A DNA stretch of 64,000 nt from Lathyrus oleraceus (GCF_024323335.1 NC_066580.1:255974977-256038976); one strand, 5' to 3'. Shown: positions 23,632 to 35,690, counted from the first letter of the stretch. Numbers and translations are program-made. Notes: generated by a model from the sequence alone, not told the origin.

Positions 23632-24896
23632 ATGGGTCCACCCAACGCCAACATTCTCGAATTGAAAGAGATGATGGGGGAATTGTTCAATGTCGTGCAA
23701 GGGCTCGCCTTGGGGCAGAAAGCAATTGCTGAGAGGGTGGAGAGGATTGAAATTTGGCTGATAACGGAGAAAATTCAGGGAAATGCTCCGTCGTCTAGAG
23801 TAAAGAAGCCCTCTGGTAAGGGTCAGCACAAGAAGGAGGTTGAATCAAGTGATGTGTATGCCAAAAAGGGGCATGGTAAAGATCGTTACCACCCGTATGC
23901 TGCTACCGTGACTACTCCTGTTGGTAATCAATTTGTCCAACGGCAACAACAGCCACCTCAATAGAGAGCACAAAAAGTTGGGTGCCAAGTGAAGAAGGGG
24001 ACGACGGATCGTCAGTTTGATAAGCCACCCGTGACTTATACCCTTCTGTTTAAGAGGTTGAGGGATCTTGGGTTAGTTCAGCCGAGGATATTGGTTCCTG
24101 TAGAATTACATCGGAGGCCTGCAAATTACGATGAGAACGCCAGGTGCGAGTTCCATTTTGGGGCACCCGGACATCATGTTGAGGGTTGTAGAGCTTTTAA
24201 GCATGCCGTTCAAGATTTGGTGGATTCTAAAGCAATCAGTTTTGCACCGACACCAGATGTTAATGCTGACCCCGTGCCAATGCATGGTCCTATGGGGGTG
24301 AACGTGATGTCAAAGGACAAGAGAAATATGGAGGAAGCGAATGGGGATCAGCTAAAAACTCTAATGTCTGTGGTCCAGAGGCATCTGATGAAGAGTGGAG
24401 CTTTCCCTGGTTGTGATAATTGCTGTGCGGCTGTCGCTACAAATGGGTGCGTAATGATGAGGGAAACGATCCAGAGAATGATGGAGGTGGAAATGGACAG
24501 TGAAAAATGTGAAACACCATGTCAGGCAGTTGAAACCGTCAAGGTGGAGAATGCCATTGTTGCTGAGAAAGAGAAAAAGCCGTCCATTTCTTCTTACAAA
24601 CAGGCCATGGAAGTGGTGAAGAACGGAGAAGCCCAAGGCTGGGGAAGAATAGTAGACATTGTGGTAAAAGCTGATAGGTTCGGGGTTGGTTATCAGGAAG
24701 GCCAAGACTCGTCTGGGCAAAACAGAGGACGTCGTCAACCGTTCACGTTCACCAGTGCTGGGATGCTAGATCCAGGTCACGCCTGTGCGGTGGGTGAAGA
24801 GATTGACAGTGACTGCGAGCTTGACTCGTGGATAAAATTGTGCGTATCAGGGAGCTGGAAGGCCTCGAAGATCATCACTGTGACTCATCCTGAAGA
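23632..24896 (+). pseudogene. gag-pro: gag-protease remnant of element C (two internal deletions)
   Basis: Start MGPPNANILELKEMMGEL (23632), a coiled-coil gag N-terminus. After about 40 residues the sequence jumps from AERVERIEIW to the basic segment that in element D follows the capsid domain, so the capsid core is deleted. TAG at 23962-23964 ends the first frame. The next runs from about 23989: a PPVTYTLLFKRL block, the CEFHFGAPGHHVEGC finger and cysteine-rich GCDNCC. It then passes directly to the PSISSYKQAMEVVKNGEAQGWG region that lies after the protease in element D. The DTGSS protease core is therefore absent. The frame ends HPEE at the intron donor, as in D. Confidence 0.87.
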
Positions 24897-25193
24897 GTAA
24901 TATTTTCTATTTTTTAATTCTGTTTGCATGAAAGCCATACGTTTTGCCCGAAGCGTAATGGTTCTTTGTAAGGGCCATCTCGTGTGTTTCATTTTGCAAC
25001 ATTTTGCATCATTAATAAATGGATGTTTTTTGTAGTAAAAGCGGTGTTCCCTGTTTTTCATTTATTTTTGCAGTTTTAAAAAAATAAAAATGGCAATGAT
25101 TGTTTTCATTTTCCTTCCTTGTGTTTTGTCTCGTTCCGACTTTTGTATTCTCCGGATCTCATTGATAACAATTCGGTTACACCTTTGTATGAC
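24897..25193 (+). other. Degenerate pro-RT intron of element C
   Basis: Corresponds to the intron of element D. A GTAATA donor at 24897 follows the same ...PEE codons, and the interior has the same AAGCGTAATG and ATTTTTGCAGTTTT blocks. Coding similarity resumes at CCGGATCTCATTGATAAC (about 25154). No AG acceptor at the place used in D is evident, so splicing here may have been lost. The end coordinate is approximate. Confidence 0.6.
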
Positions 25194-26926
25194 TTCTACA
25201 ATCCGATTTATCATGCCGAAGAAGAAGGCGAAGAAGATTGTGAACTGCCGAAGGATTTAGCCAAGTTGTTAAAACAAAAGGAGAAGGTGATTTAACCGCA
25301 CAAGGAGTGGGTCGAGATTGTTAATCCAGGCACCGAAGTGGTCAGGAAGGAAGTGAAAGTTGGGGCCGCTTCAGAGGCAAATGTCGAGAGCAGAATGGTA
25401 GCCCTGTTGAAAGAATATGTTGATACCTTCGCCTGGTCGTATCAAGATATGCCAGGGTTGGATACCGATAGCGTTGTGCACAAGGTACCATTGAGAAAAG
25501 ACTGTCCTCCAGTGAAGCAGAAGTCGATGCCGAAAAAAGATGAGAAGGTGAGAATGTGTGTGGACTACCGAGATTTGAACAGAGCTATCCGAAAGATATT
25601 TTCCCATTACCTCACATCGATGTGTGGGTAGATAATACGGCTCAGTTCTTGGTGTTTTCCTTCATGGATGGCTTTGCTGGCTATAATCAAATTGAAACGT
25701 TGCCAGATGATATGGAGAAAAAAATGTTCATCACACCATGGGGCACCTTTTCGTTATAAGGTAATGCCATTCGGTCTCAAGAGCGCCGATGCCACGCATC
25801 AAAGAGCCATGGTGACTTTGTTTCATGATATGATTCATCGTGGAATCGAATGCTATGTTGATGACATGATAACAAAGTCCCAAGCAGAAGAGGGGCATGT
25901 GGTGGGCCTGGTCAAGTTGATGTACCGGTTGAGACAATTCAAACTGAGGTTGAATTCAAATAAGTGCACTTTCAGAGTGCGGTCCGGTAAGTTGTTGGGG
26001 CTTATTGTGAGCGGAAAATAGGAATCGAGGTTGATCCTGCTAAGTAAAGAAAAGAGAAAAAAAAATTAATAAAAGAAAGGCCTGAACCGAGAACAGAAAA
26101 AGAGGTTTGTGGTTTCTTAGATAGATTGAACTGCATTTCACGGTTCACATCTCATCTAACAGCCACGTGTGAACCCACTCAAGCTGTTGAGAAAAAAAAA
26201 GATCAAACGGTCAGGTGAAATAATGATTGCCAAGGGGCATTGAAAAATAAAAGAATAAGTTGCAGGAGCCTCCGATTCTGATGCCTCCCTGTGGAGGGAG
26301 ACCGTTAATTCTGTGCTTGACAACCCTCGAGGGGTCTATGAGGTGTGTACTGGGGCAGCATGACGAGTCTGGTCGAAAAGAGCATGCAATTTACCTTAGA
26401 AAAAAGTTTACCGACTGTGAAACAATATATTCACTGCTCGAGAAAACTTGCTGTACTTTGGCATAGGCTGCTCGCCGACTGGGACAGTATATGTTGATTC
26501 ATACCACTTTGTAGATTTCCAAGAAGGATCTGATCAAGTACATATTTGAGAAGCCAGCATTGACCGGACAGGTTGCGAGAGGGAAAATGATGTTGATTGA
26601 ATACGATGTTCAATATACCTCTCAGAAAGCAATAAAGGGGAGGGTACTGCCTGATTACCTCGCCCAGCAACCCGTTGAAGATTCTCAACCGATGAAGTTT
26701 GAGTTCCCTGATGAGGACATCGAGGTTCTCAAATCGAAAGATTGTGAGGAACCAATCCCGGAGGAGGGGGCCTGACCCCGAATCCGAACGGATTCTGATG
26801 TTTGATGGGGTCGTTAACGTGAATGGAAGCAGGGTTGGTGTTGCTTTGGTTTCGCCAAAGGGGATCTCCCACGGTCCTTTTGCTGCCCGGCTAGCATTTG
26901 AATGCACCAACAACAATGGTGGCTGA
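25194..26926 (+). pseudogene. pol: Reverse transcriptase / RNase H remnants of element C
   Basis: Polymerase pieces in several frames. An N-terminal block (LLKEYVDTFAWSYQDMPGLD) is followed after a small deletion by RT motifs: VRMCVDYRDLNRA, FSFMDGFAGYNQIE, MPFGLKSADATHQRA and the catalytic YVDDM box. Then come the degenerate first RNase H (GRPLILCLTTLEGSM...LGQHDESGRKEHAIYL), a TSQKAIKGRVLPDYLAQQP linker and the start of the second RNase H (LMFDGVVNVNGSRVGVALVSPKG), which breaks off at NNNGG. There are frameshifts near 25620, 25750 and 26780, stops, and an A-rich scar at about 26040-26080. Confidence 0.87.
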
Positions 26927-27486
26927 GTATGGAGCTAGTATCCTGGGTATTGAACCTCGGTGCGTACGTCTATTGGGGCAACACCGTTCTCGCTCGTGTA
27001 TGGGACGAAAGCCGTCCTACCAGTCGGGGCCCAGAATCCGTCATTGAGAGTCATGAGGGATGTGAAATTGAAAGAGACGCAGTGGGTAAGGACTCGGTAT
27101 GAAGAGTTGAGCCTAATTGAGGAAAAGAGGCTGGCAGTTATTTGTCGTTGGCAGTTGTACCTAGTGAACAAAACGTGCTCTTGACTGAAAGGTACGGTCT
27201 CGTGCGCACCACGTGGGAGATGTGGTGTTGAAAAGGATCCTTCCTCCTCAGAGATCGTGGGACCAAGTGGACACACAGTTATGAATGCCCATTCGTGGTC
27301 AAGAAGGTTTTCTCTGGCAGAGCCTTGTTGTTGATGACCATGGATGGTGAGGGTTTTCCATCCCCTGTAAATGCGGACGCAGTTGAAAGATACTTCGTAA
27401 AAGAGACCCGCTGGACGAAAAGAATCAAAATAGTCCAGGAAAAAAGGGGCATCCCGGCGAACCAAGAAAAAAGAAAAAGGTTCGGG
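26927..27486 (+). pseudogene. int: Integrase C-terminal remnant of element C
   Basis: Starts directly with RTSIGATPFSLVYGTKAVLP, the segment after the DDE core in related integrases. The zinc-binding HHCC domain and both first catalytic Asp residues are deleted together with the rest of RNase H. A frameshift near 27184 and a later frame ending KVFSGRALLLMTMDGEGFPSPVN complete the C-terminal domain. No activity possible. Confidence 0.87.
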
Positions 27487-27538
27487 CAAAAATTAGGGAT
27501 AAAGAGAAAAAATATATACACCCAAAAAATTATACACC

Positions 27539-27630
27539 CAAAAAGAATATGCAAAAGGGGCATGTTAGAGACATAGTATTATGGACTATGCTCATGAAAC
27601 ATACCACACACAAAAAGAATATGCAAAAGG
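27539..27630 (+). repeat. 72-bp partial direct duplication at the C/E junction
   Basis: CAAAAAGAATATGCAAAAGG occurs at 27539-27558 and again, identical, at 27611-27630. The second copy abuts the truncated LTR of element E. The 52 bases between contain the inverted pair CATAGT/ACTATG. Confidence 0.85.
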
Positions 27631-30604
27631 TGTGGCCTAATCTCATCCATACTCACGTTAATTTTTCAATCAACTAGCTTTAGGATTTTGAGATATCATA
27701 GGCCAAATGAGATGAATGTATAAAGAAGGGGAATGAGATGAAGAGGGAGGGGAATATATGAAAACTCAAATTGATCAAAGGAGGACTTTTACCAAATTAA
27801 TATCATCCATTAATTTTGGGAGATGGAATGTACATTCCATCAATCCCCTAAATCCAATGATAATAACTTGACAAAGACAAATCAACCTTGACCAAGGCCC
27901 AACAACAAGAGTCAAACACAAACAAGTCATCACAATTGGTTAACAAAATTATTTGGCATTTATTCTAATTAAAAATACTAAAATAATGCATTTAAATTAA
28001 ATATGGTTTATCAAATTCCTAAAACCTCATCAAAACACCAAATAAATGGCCATGAGATTTATCATAGGTCAAACAAGGTCAAAGGACCTTGGAGAAAAAT
28101 TTTCAGAATTTTCAAAGACTTAAAAGTATTTTTAAACAATTAAAACAAATGAAAAAATCAATTAAATCATGAAAAATATTAATAATGATCCAAAAAATAA
28201 TTTTAATTCAGTATATGAAAGAGGAAATTATTTGAAATTATTTGGTGAAACTCTCATATTTTTTGGATCAATATTAAAATTAATATGTATTAATGAAAAT
28301 AAAGCAATTAAAATGAAATTCAAATAATCAGAAAAGCGTGGACCACTTGATCTCCCTCATTAATTGAGGTGGCAGATCAAGTGGCCACTAGCACGCGTTC
28401 CATGGTGGACTTAAGTCAACGTGGCACAGGCATGCTAATTAAAAACAACACACAAGATTAAAACAATTTAAAAGAGATCAATGGCTCTGAACCATGCCAA
28501 CACATCACCAGCGTCCAAAGGCCGGTCATCTTCTCTGGTGACCCTGGCCGGACTGGTTCACTCATCACCATCAGGAAAATGAAAAAGGAGAACATGATTT
28601 GAAAGAAAAAATGACGTAGAGCACGAATCTGACCTCAATTTTAACTAACTCCTCACATATAGAAAGATATGAGGAGTTGAATTTTGAGGTGTGTCAGCTG
28701 AGTTGCTTCGATTTGACCTCTAAGCAACTCAATCTTCTTGCCTACCTTGGTAAGACTTCAGATAACCAAAGAATCAAGAGAATTGAGCAAGATTGAGAGA
28801 GAATCGAAGATATGAAGTTTTCTGGAAAATACCTTCAATGCAGGTCTGAATTCAACTGTTCTTGCCTTGGCTCGTGCTTGATCTCACTCAGAATGCTTGC
28901 AGAAGTAGAATGAAATGCACAAAAGGTCTTGGATCCCTGGAGTTTTGAATCTCAAAATAGTGAGATTTAAACTCAATTTCAAGATGAAATTCTCAGGATT
29001 ATCCTCTCAAATGGAAGGGTTAGGGGTCTAGGATCAAAGCTGGCGCGAATGTCTGTTGAATTATGAGCATATGGAGCTCTATTTATAGCCGGATCAAGTG
29101 ATAATTGCACCTTCCAAATGACTTTCCAAAATTGACAATGTATGATGCATGGGTGCATGGGTGTGTGCAGGCCCATGAGGTTATTACTTTAGATCCACAA
29201 ATGAGTGTGAGAGAGTTTGAAATCAACTTGGATTCCAAGGCAAGTGTACATGGAAATTTGAAGTTTGATCTTTGCCAAATGATGAAGCAATGTTCAAGCC
29301 ATGCACATTCTATTCAATTCTTGTCCAAAATGGATGAACTTGGACTTTTTGGAAAGGTGGGATCAAGAGGAACAACTTTACTATTCAACACTTTCCATTT
29401 GAATATTGTATCATGATGGATTTTGAGGTGGAAGTTTGGAAATTTCAACATGTTGAAATTTTTTCTAAGTGTCAAGCAATGTATCTCAATATTCCACCTT
29501 GCTTAACTTTTTATGTGATCTTCAAATCAGAAAAGTGTATTCATCAAAGTTGTATATCTTTCAAAGACCTTCATAATGGTCACCAATTTAATGTCATGTG
29601 GATTTGAAATGATAGAGTTATGCATTTTTGAAGTTTGGAAAAATCACTTGTTCAAAGGTATAGGTCAAAAGTGACCTATAATGTAACCTCATATCACATG
29701 TTCATAAAAGTTGAATTAGCTCTCACTCCAAACATAAAAGTTGAATTAGACATCTTGAATTTTATTGTGAAACTTGGAAATCTTTCATCTCATAAAAATT
29801 GAGCAAGTTATGGCCTTGGGAAGTTGACTTTCAAATTAGGGTTTACACAAAATGACCCATAATGTTTCAACATAGAAAATGATTTTCCAAGCAAAACTAG
29901 ATCTAGGTATCAACATGAAAGTTGTTTGGAATGTCATTTAGAGTAACGTTGCTCTTGGAATCATTTTCATAGGGTGAAAATTGTAGGAGATAGGGTCTAG
30001 GGAGACCCAGTTTTGATTAGATGAATTCATCTGGCCAACCACCATCAACCAACTTGCTAATATTCAATTCTATTGACTTTTATAGGCTCATGGTAGATCA
30101 TATATGCATAAGATGATGAATTTTTAAGTGTCCATTTAGAAATTTGATCAATTGGTGAGATAGCTTGTTGGAGAAGTTACTCAAGATACCCAGTCAAACT
30201 AGGGTTTCCAAGGCAAATCACCCTCAAACTCTTGAATAATGCTTGATCAAAATAACAGGTAGAGATCATTAGGACTCATATATGATGCTTGTGACCATTC
30301 TTGGATCAATTCATGGTTGTGGTCTTTGTCATGAGGGTGTCAAACCCTAGATGTGAACTTGATAGATCAATGGGATCATGCCCTACCTACAAAAGAGTTA
30401 GGCAAATACAAAGACATATTTTTGGTATTTTGGTTAGTGAAAATGATAAAATACAAGTATGATACAATCATAAAGTTCTTGGTGATCTCTCCCAAAACAA
30501 ACCCAATGAAAGAGGAGTAAGGAGGATGCAAAGGTATGATCCCAATGCTAATGCTTATGATGAAATTGCATGAGGGATCTTAGGGTCAAAATTGGGGTCT
30601 TACA
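27631..30604 (-). repeat. 3' LTR of Ogre element E, U5 end missing
   Basis: The first base is fixed by TGTAAGACCCC (minus strand) next to the polypurine tract; the same start as the solo LTR at 5034. The TATA box is about 1.5 kb in. The sequence ends about 1.45 kb past the TATA box, well short of the 3.9 kb R-U5 of the solo LTR and without the conserved GTGCGGTGGC...CTACA end. So it is truncated, probably by deletion. Confidence 0.83.
29080..29087 (-). promoter_or_regulatory. TATA box of the element E LTR
   Basis: TATAAATA on the minus strand, in GGCTATAAATAGAGCTCC context, matching the element B box. Confidence 0.7.
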
Positions 30605-30616
30605 GCTGCCCCTATT
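30605..30616 (-). other. Polypurine tract of element E
   Basis: Minus strand AAATAGGGGCAGC directly precedes the LTR start, the usual place and composition for priming plus-strand DNA synthesis in Ogre elements. Confidence 0.75.
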
Positions 30617-33525
30617 TAAGGAGATTCTAACTGAGGAGGCGAAGGTTAAAAATCTTCATGTCAAATCAGTAGAATGGGCTTAAATAACAACATATAGAAA
30701 CAAATTTTGGTCCCTAAGAGACCTCATGATGCATATGACATGAATGTAAAAGTTAATGCTCTGTGGGGAAATATGGCCACAAAGGAAAAGCAATCAGAGA
30801 GACCGAAAGTCCGTAGGAGTATAATGCATTCCATAAGGAAAACTCACTAGGGAGACAGATACTCTAGGGGATAAAGGAGTTATACGTAGGCCAGACTACG
30901 ACTTAAAACTACTGGGGGACTCGAGGAATTCCATACAAAATAGAAAGACTCAGTCGGGGAAACAAAAACATCTGCAGGGGATACGAGTAAATCAGGATAA
31001 AACTGAAATACTTAAATCATGCAGGGAAAAGAGATTTCACTAAGGAAATGCGCACTCAACTCAACTGGGGAAGAAATAAAATTGAACACAGGAGGAACAA
31101 AAATCTATTACCTACTACCTGTTACTGGGTGAGGAGATAATAAAGATCTGACAGAGAGAACATCTGTCATCGGTTAGGATGAACATATCAAGTATGACTC
31201 ATTGAGAAAAGCCAGGAGGAATATTCATTATCGGTTACTGGGTAAGAATAGCCTTGCTGGGGAAAACTGCAGAAAATAGGATTTACAACTACCAGTTACT
31301 GGGCAGAAGACCAAGGGTGAGAGTATCCGTCATTGGTAGGATGAACATATCAAGGATAGACTTGCTTGGGAAATGTCAAGGAGGATATCCGTCACCGGTT
31401 AAGATGAACATATCAAGGATAAACTAACTGAACAAAAAGTAGGAATTACATCTATCGAATGCTGGATAGAAGACCAATCAAAGAGAAAATCCGCCACCAG
31501 TTAGGATGAACATATCAAGGATAGACTCTGAGAGAGGAGAAAATAGGGATTACATCTATCATTTACCGGATAGAATACCAAGAGAGAGAATCTGTCACTG
31601 GTTAAAGTGAACATATCAATGATCAACTCTACGGAGGGGACAAAAGAAGGATTTACAACTACCGGTTACTGGGTAGAAGACCGCAAAGAGAAGGAAATTT
31701 GTCATCGGTTAGGATGAACATATCAAGGATTAACTCTCTAGAAAACAAGAATAGGGATTACAACTACCTTTTTACTAGGTAGAATACCAAAGGTGAGAAT
31801 ATCTGTCATCGGTTAGGATGAACATATCAAGGATAGACTCAGGCAGGGGAAAGAAAGATATTTGTCACCGGTTAGGATGAACATATCAAGGATACACTTT
31901 CTCGGGAACCAGATCCACTGGGGACTATACTGAGAAGAAAAATAGGGATACTTTTGCCGGGTATTGGGCAAGAAGTAACAAACTGCAAACTAAGAAGAAT
32001 ATTACCAGTTAATGGGCAATAGACTCTTAGGGGAATCAAAGTATCTATCTAGGTAGGAGCTAGAAAGAAACAGTCAATTAAGACTCAGCCAAATGAGGAT
32101 ATAACTCAAGGGAGTGGTTCCATCCAGATGAACAACTGGGGAAAAAACTGAAATAATAATCATCCATGAGGAAACAACTCAGTGTGGAAGAGGAGAAAGG
32201 TTAAAGTATTTCTGCCTGAGGGGCTGACGCTCTACAATTGAGGGAGGACAGACACCGGAATTTATATGGGGATAAAGTACCGCCATACAGGGAATGAGAA
32301 TCTCAAACCAACAAGTTAATCAAATATGCAAATATGCAATTATGCAATAATATGAATGTATATGTATGTGTATATATGATGATTATGCTGACAAAACAAA
32401 ATTGAATCATCGGTACAATCCACGGTCAATCCATGGTCAATCCACAAAATATGGAGACAACTGCTGGAGACCAGAGAGATCAACAATCCAAAAAGCTCAA
32501 CCCTAACTGGGGAAGGAGGAGATATGCTGAGGAAAGAGACATATCATCGAACCTGTGGGGAATTTTAGGTCAATACCATAAAAATAGGAGACAACGCTAC
32601 AGGGAAATGAACTGCTCAGAAACAAGGAGGAAACTCTGATTGGGGAGCAAGTCGAATGACGATTGGCAGGGAAACCAATGCGATCTACCGGGGAGATCAA
32701 CCACTTCTGCTGAAGGAACACAAACTCCATCGGGGAAGGCAAAAACTCTGTCGGGGGAGACAAGCCGCATGGTACCTGAATCAACCAACTCAGCTTGGGA
32801 AAAGGAACGAAACTTCACAGCGGAATCAAAAACTCCGTCGAGGAACTGAATCAACACAATCGTCTAGGGATACCCAAAGGGTTAACTGCTTGGGGAACCT
32901 CTGATGTTTCGCACTCAAGGACTTGTTATCCATTGAAATGCTGTTGATATTTCTTTTCAATTGCTTTGTAAAATTCTTGCTTTTATATGTTTTAAGAAAA
33001 AGAGAATTTGATTAAAAAATTTAAATTTTCAAAAATGATCATAATAAAATTTAAAACTATTGGCTGAAGTAAATAAGAGTAGAAACAATTGGATAAAAGC
33101 TCAACTTTATTTGATAGAATGATAGTCTGTAAATGACAAGACTCCATAGATATTTACAAAGCTGAAAAATGGTAATTTACATGGAAAAGGGCTACATTGA
33201 ATATAAATGATCCTTAATCCTTCTTCCAACTCTTGATATTCGTTGTGCTCTTGACCGCTGTCGGGGTGATGAATTGATGTCAACCCTTGTGCTCAATCAA
33301 GTTTTTAGAACACTGAAGATCAACAGAATGCAGTTACTTGCCATAATCCCTAATTTTTGCATAAGTTTCCCCAAGGTGGGGTACTCAACTTATCGGGAAA
33401 TTCTCTGTTTTATGTCTCTAATTTTTGCCTGGATCTCCCTTTTGGGTTTTCAATCCACTGAGACGCTCATTTTTACCTAAGCCACCCTTTCGGGTTTTCA
33501 ACTTAGTGAGCTGTTCTTTTTCTTT
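30617..33525 (-). other. 3' untranslated region of element E
   Basis: About 2.9 kb between integrase and polypurine tract with no open frame of note. Rich in GGGGA-type words and tandem repeats. Such a long, variable, repeat-bearing 3' region is typical of Ogre. Confidence 0.75.
31150..31915. repeat. Tandem array of about 100-bp units in the Ogre E 3' region
   Basis: The core GGTTAGGATGAACATATCAA recurs with gaacatatca starting at 31181, 31343, 31406, 31508, 31609, 31716, 31820 and 31879. Full units are 101-107 bp, with two shortened steps of 59-63 bp and one of 162. Between cores lies a second conserved block, ACAACTACCGGTTACTGGGTAGAAGACC. Units are diverged, so the array is not recent. Confidence 0.88.
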
Positions 33526-34849
33526 TTAGGCGAAGTATTTCTTGACTGCATTTGCATTCACAGGACGAGTGAACTCTTCACCATCCATAGTTCTAAGTAT
33601 CAATGCGCCGCCTGAAAAGGCTCTCTTAATAACATATGGGCCTTCATAATTAGGAGTCCACTTCCCTCTAGAATCTGGTTTGAACGATAAGATCTTCTTG
33701 AGCACAATGTCACCTTCTCTGAACACATGAGGTCCGACCTTCTTATCAAAAGCTCTATTCATCCTTTGCTGATACAACTGACCATGACACATGGCAGTTA
33801 ATCTCTTCTCTACAATCAAATTCAATTGGTCGAACCTAGTTTTACACCATTCATCCTCAGTCGACCTGGCTTCCATGAGCACACGCAATGAAGGAATCTC
33901 AACCTCTATGGGGAGCACTGCTTCCATACCATACACAAGAGAGAAAGGGGTTGCCCCTCTTGAAGTGTGGATGGATGTACGATACCCATGCAAAGCAAAT
34001 GGGAACATCTTATGCCAATCCTTGTATGTGACAACCATTTTCTGATGATCTTCTTGATGTTTTTGTTTGCAGCTTCAACATCCCATTCACCTTTGGTCTG
34101 TAGGGAGAAGAATTATGATGTCCAATCGTGAAGTCTTTACAAAGAGCTTCCCCCATATTGTTATTCAAGTTCAATCCATTATCAGTAATGATCTTGCTTG
34201 GCACACCATAACGGCATATAATCTGATTCTTGGTAAACCTTACAACCACTTGCTTGGTTACATTTGCATACGATCCCGCTTCAACCCATTTTGTGAAGTA
34301 GTTAATTGCCACCAAAATGAAACGATGTCCATTCGAAGCTTTGGGTTCAATCATCCCAATCATATCAATTCCCCACATGGAGAAGGGCCATGGGGAAGAG
34401 ATAACATTCAATAGTGTCGGAGGAACATGAATCTTATCAGCATAAATTTGACACTTGTGGCATTTCTTCACAAACTTGCAACAGTCAGATTCCATTGTCA
34501 GCCAATAGTAACCTGCTCGCAACATCTTCTTCGCCATTGCATGTCCATTAGAGTGAGTACCAAAGGAACCTTCATGCACCTCGATCATCAACAAGTTTGC
34601 TTCGTGTCTATCCACGCATCTGAGAAAAACCATGTCGATGTTTCTCTTGTACAATATATCACCATTTAAGTAGAAGTTACAGGCTAATCTTCTCAAAGTC
34701 TTCTTATCTTTCAAATATTCCCTAGGCGGGTAGATCTAACTTTGGAGGAAACACTTGATGTCATAATACCACGGTTTCTCATCTTTGACTTCTTCAACAA
34801 AAAACACATGAGCTGGCCTATCAAGACGCATCACAAATAAATTGGGAAT
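33526..34849 (-). pseudogene. int: Integrase (and RNase H tail) of Ogre element E
   Basis: Minus-strand pol end. A short RNase H-integrase linker (VMRLDRPAHVFFVEEV) is followed by one TAG, then the HHCC zinc domain (HEGSFGTHSNGH...CHKCQ). The DDE core retains both aspartates (WGIDMIG and KIITDNG). A frameshift just after PYRPKVNG puts the catalytic Glu region out of frame. The C-terminal part resumes with the WHKMFPFALHGYRTS and GRKWTPNYEGPYV-like blocks and stops at 33526-33528. The 5' side is cut by element F at 34849. Confidence 0.9.
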
Positions 34850-35230
34850 TGATAACACTGAAATTTACCATATTTTCGACTCCGATTTCACATGCACTCT
34901 AGTTGTTTTATTGTTATTTTGTTTTGTTTTTGCTATGTTTTCCTTTGTTTTCAGGTTTTTACTTTAATCGGAGCCCCGATCGAGAAATGGAGTGAAAAAG
35001 AGCTAAAAACCCTAAAATTCAGCATTTTGAACTTGTGGCCTACCCCATGGTTGGCGCCATAGACTCTGCCATGACGTGTCCAAGCTCAACGTCCCTCAAC
35101 TGCCACGTTCCCCACTACTTCTATTAAGGCGCCTCAGAATGGCCTTGTGGCGGGCGCCACAAGAGGAAAAGTTTTCCCTCCCATTTTCAAGTTGAAGGGC
35201 ATCCTTGTCATTTCCATCTTTTTACTTGCT

Positions 35231-35238
35231 TATAAATA
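35231..35238 (+). promoter_or_regulatory. TATA box of Athila LTR F
   Basis: TATAAATA in GCTTATAAATAGAAACTC, about 70 bp after the GC-rich inverted repeat. Confidence 0.7.
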
Positions 35239-35518
35239 GAAACTCGAAATCACTTTTACAATCATCCAAACATAGAACAGAGGAAAACTCAGAGCAACTT
35301 TGTTTCACTTAGGCATATATTCAGTATTTTAAAGTGGTAATCGCTTCGCATTGGAGTGTTACCACAATTGTGTAATCAAGTCTGTGATAGATTCTGTAAT
35401 CGAGTTTGGAGAACTTTGGAAGGAAGTTAATCCTGCCGCCATTTTCATTTCCGCTTTGCAATTTATTCAACCCTCCGATTGGAGCAGGTTTTTATTACTT
35501 GTCTTTATCTTATTTATT

Positions 35519-35690
35519 TTCTCGCACTCGCTTTACTTTCATTTATTTCCTCGCACTCGCTTTACTTTCGTTTATTTCCTCGCACTCGCTTTAAATTATT
35601 TATTTCCTCGCACTCGCTTTAAATTATTTATTTCTCACACTCGCACTACTTTTATTTACTTTCCGCACTCACACTACTTTTATTTAAATT
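35519..35690 (+). repeat. 29-bp tandem array in LTR F
   Basis: CTCGCACTCGCTTTA(C/A)... units start at 35521, 35550, 35579 and 35607, followed by two degenerate units (CTCACACTCGCACTAC, CCGCACTCACACTAC). Located about 290 bp downstream of the TATA box, so transcribed. Confidence 0.9.

Larger units (their letters stand above)
17552..27630 (+). mobile_element. Element C: Tat-lineage retrotransposon, 5' LTR and internally deleted coding region
   Basis: LTR 17557-22400, PBS, leader, gag remnant, protease-linked remnant, intron, RT, RNase H, second RNase H and integrase C-terminus. Several segments are removed cleanly: the middle of gag, the protease core, part of RT, most of the second RNase H and the integrase catalytic core. 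No ORF1 precedes gag, unlike element B. LTR ends (TATAGCACCTC...GCGACA) match element D, so C and D are one family. There is no 3' LTR: the element stops near 27560-27630 against the truncated LTR of element E. The GAAGC before the LTR would be the target duplication, but its partner is not in the window. Confidence 0.85.
27631..34849 (-). mobile_element. Element E: Ogre retrotransposon 3' part, minus strand
   Basis: Read on the minus strand: the end of the second RNase H, integrase (to 33526), about 2.9 kb of repeat-rich 3' untranslated region, a polypurine tract, then the 3' LTR starting TGTAAGACCCCAATTTTG at 30604. The LTR lacks its U5 end, stopping at about 27631 with no TGTAGCGG-like terminus. 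On the other side the element is cut at 34849 by the LTR of Athila element F. The 5' half should lie to the right of F, outside the window. Confidence 0.87.

Noticed and set aside
27631..30604. Treating 27631-30604 as a complete 2.97-kb LTR because it begins TG on plus and ends ACA
   Set aside because: It lacks the conserved U5 end seen in the solo LTR and B (GTGCGGTGGC...CCGCTACA), and the distance after the TATA box is far too short; a chance TG at a truncation point.
31150..31915. Possible CRISPR-like array
   Set aside because: The cores are diverged and the intervening sequence is also repetitive (tandem ~100-bp units), in plant retroelement DNA; not repeats with unique spacers.
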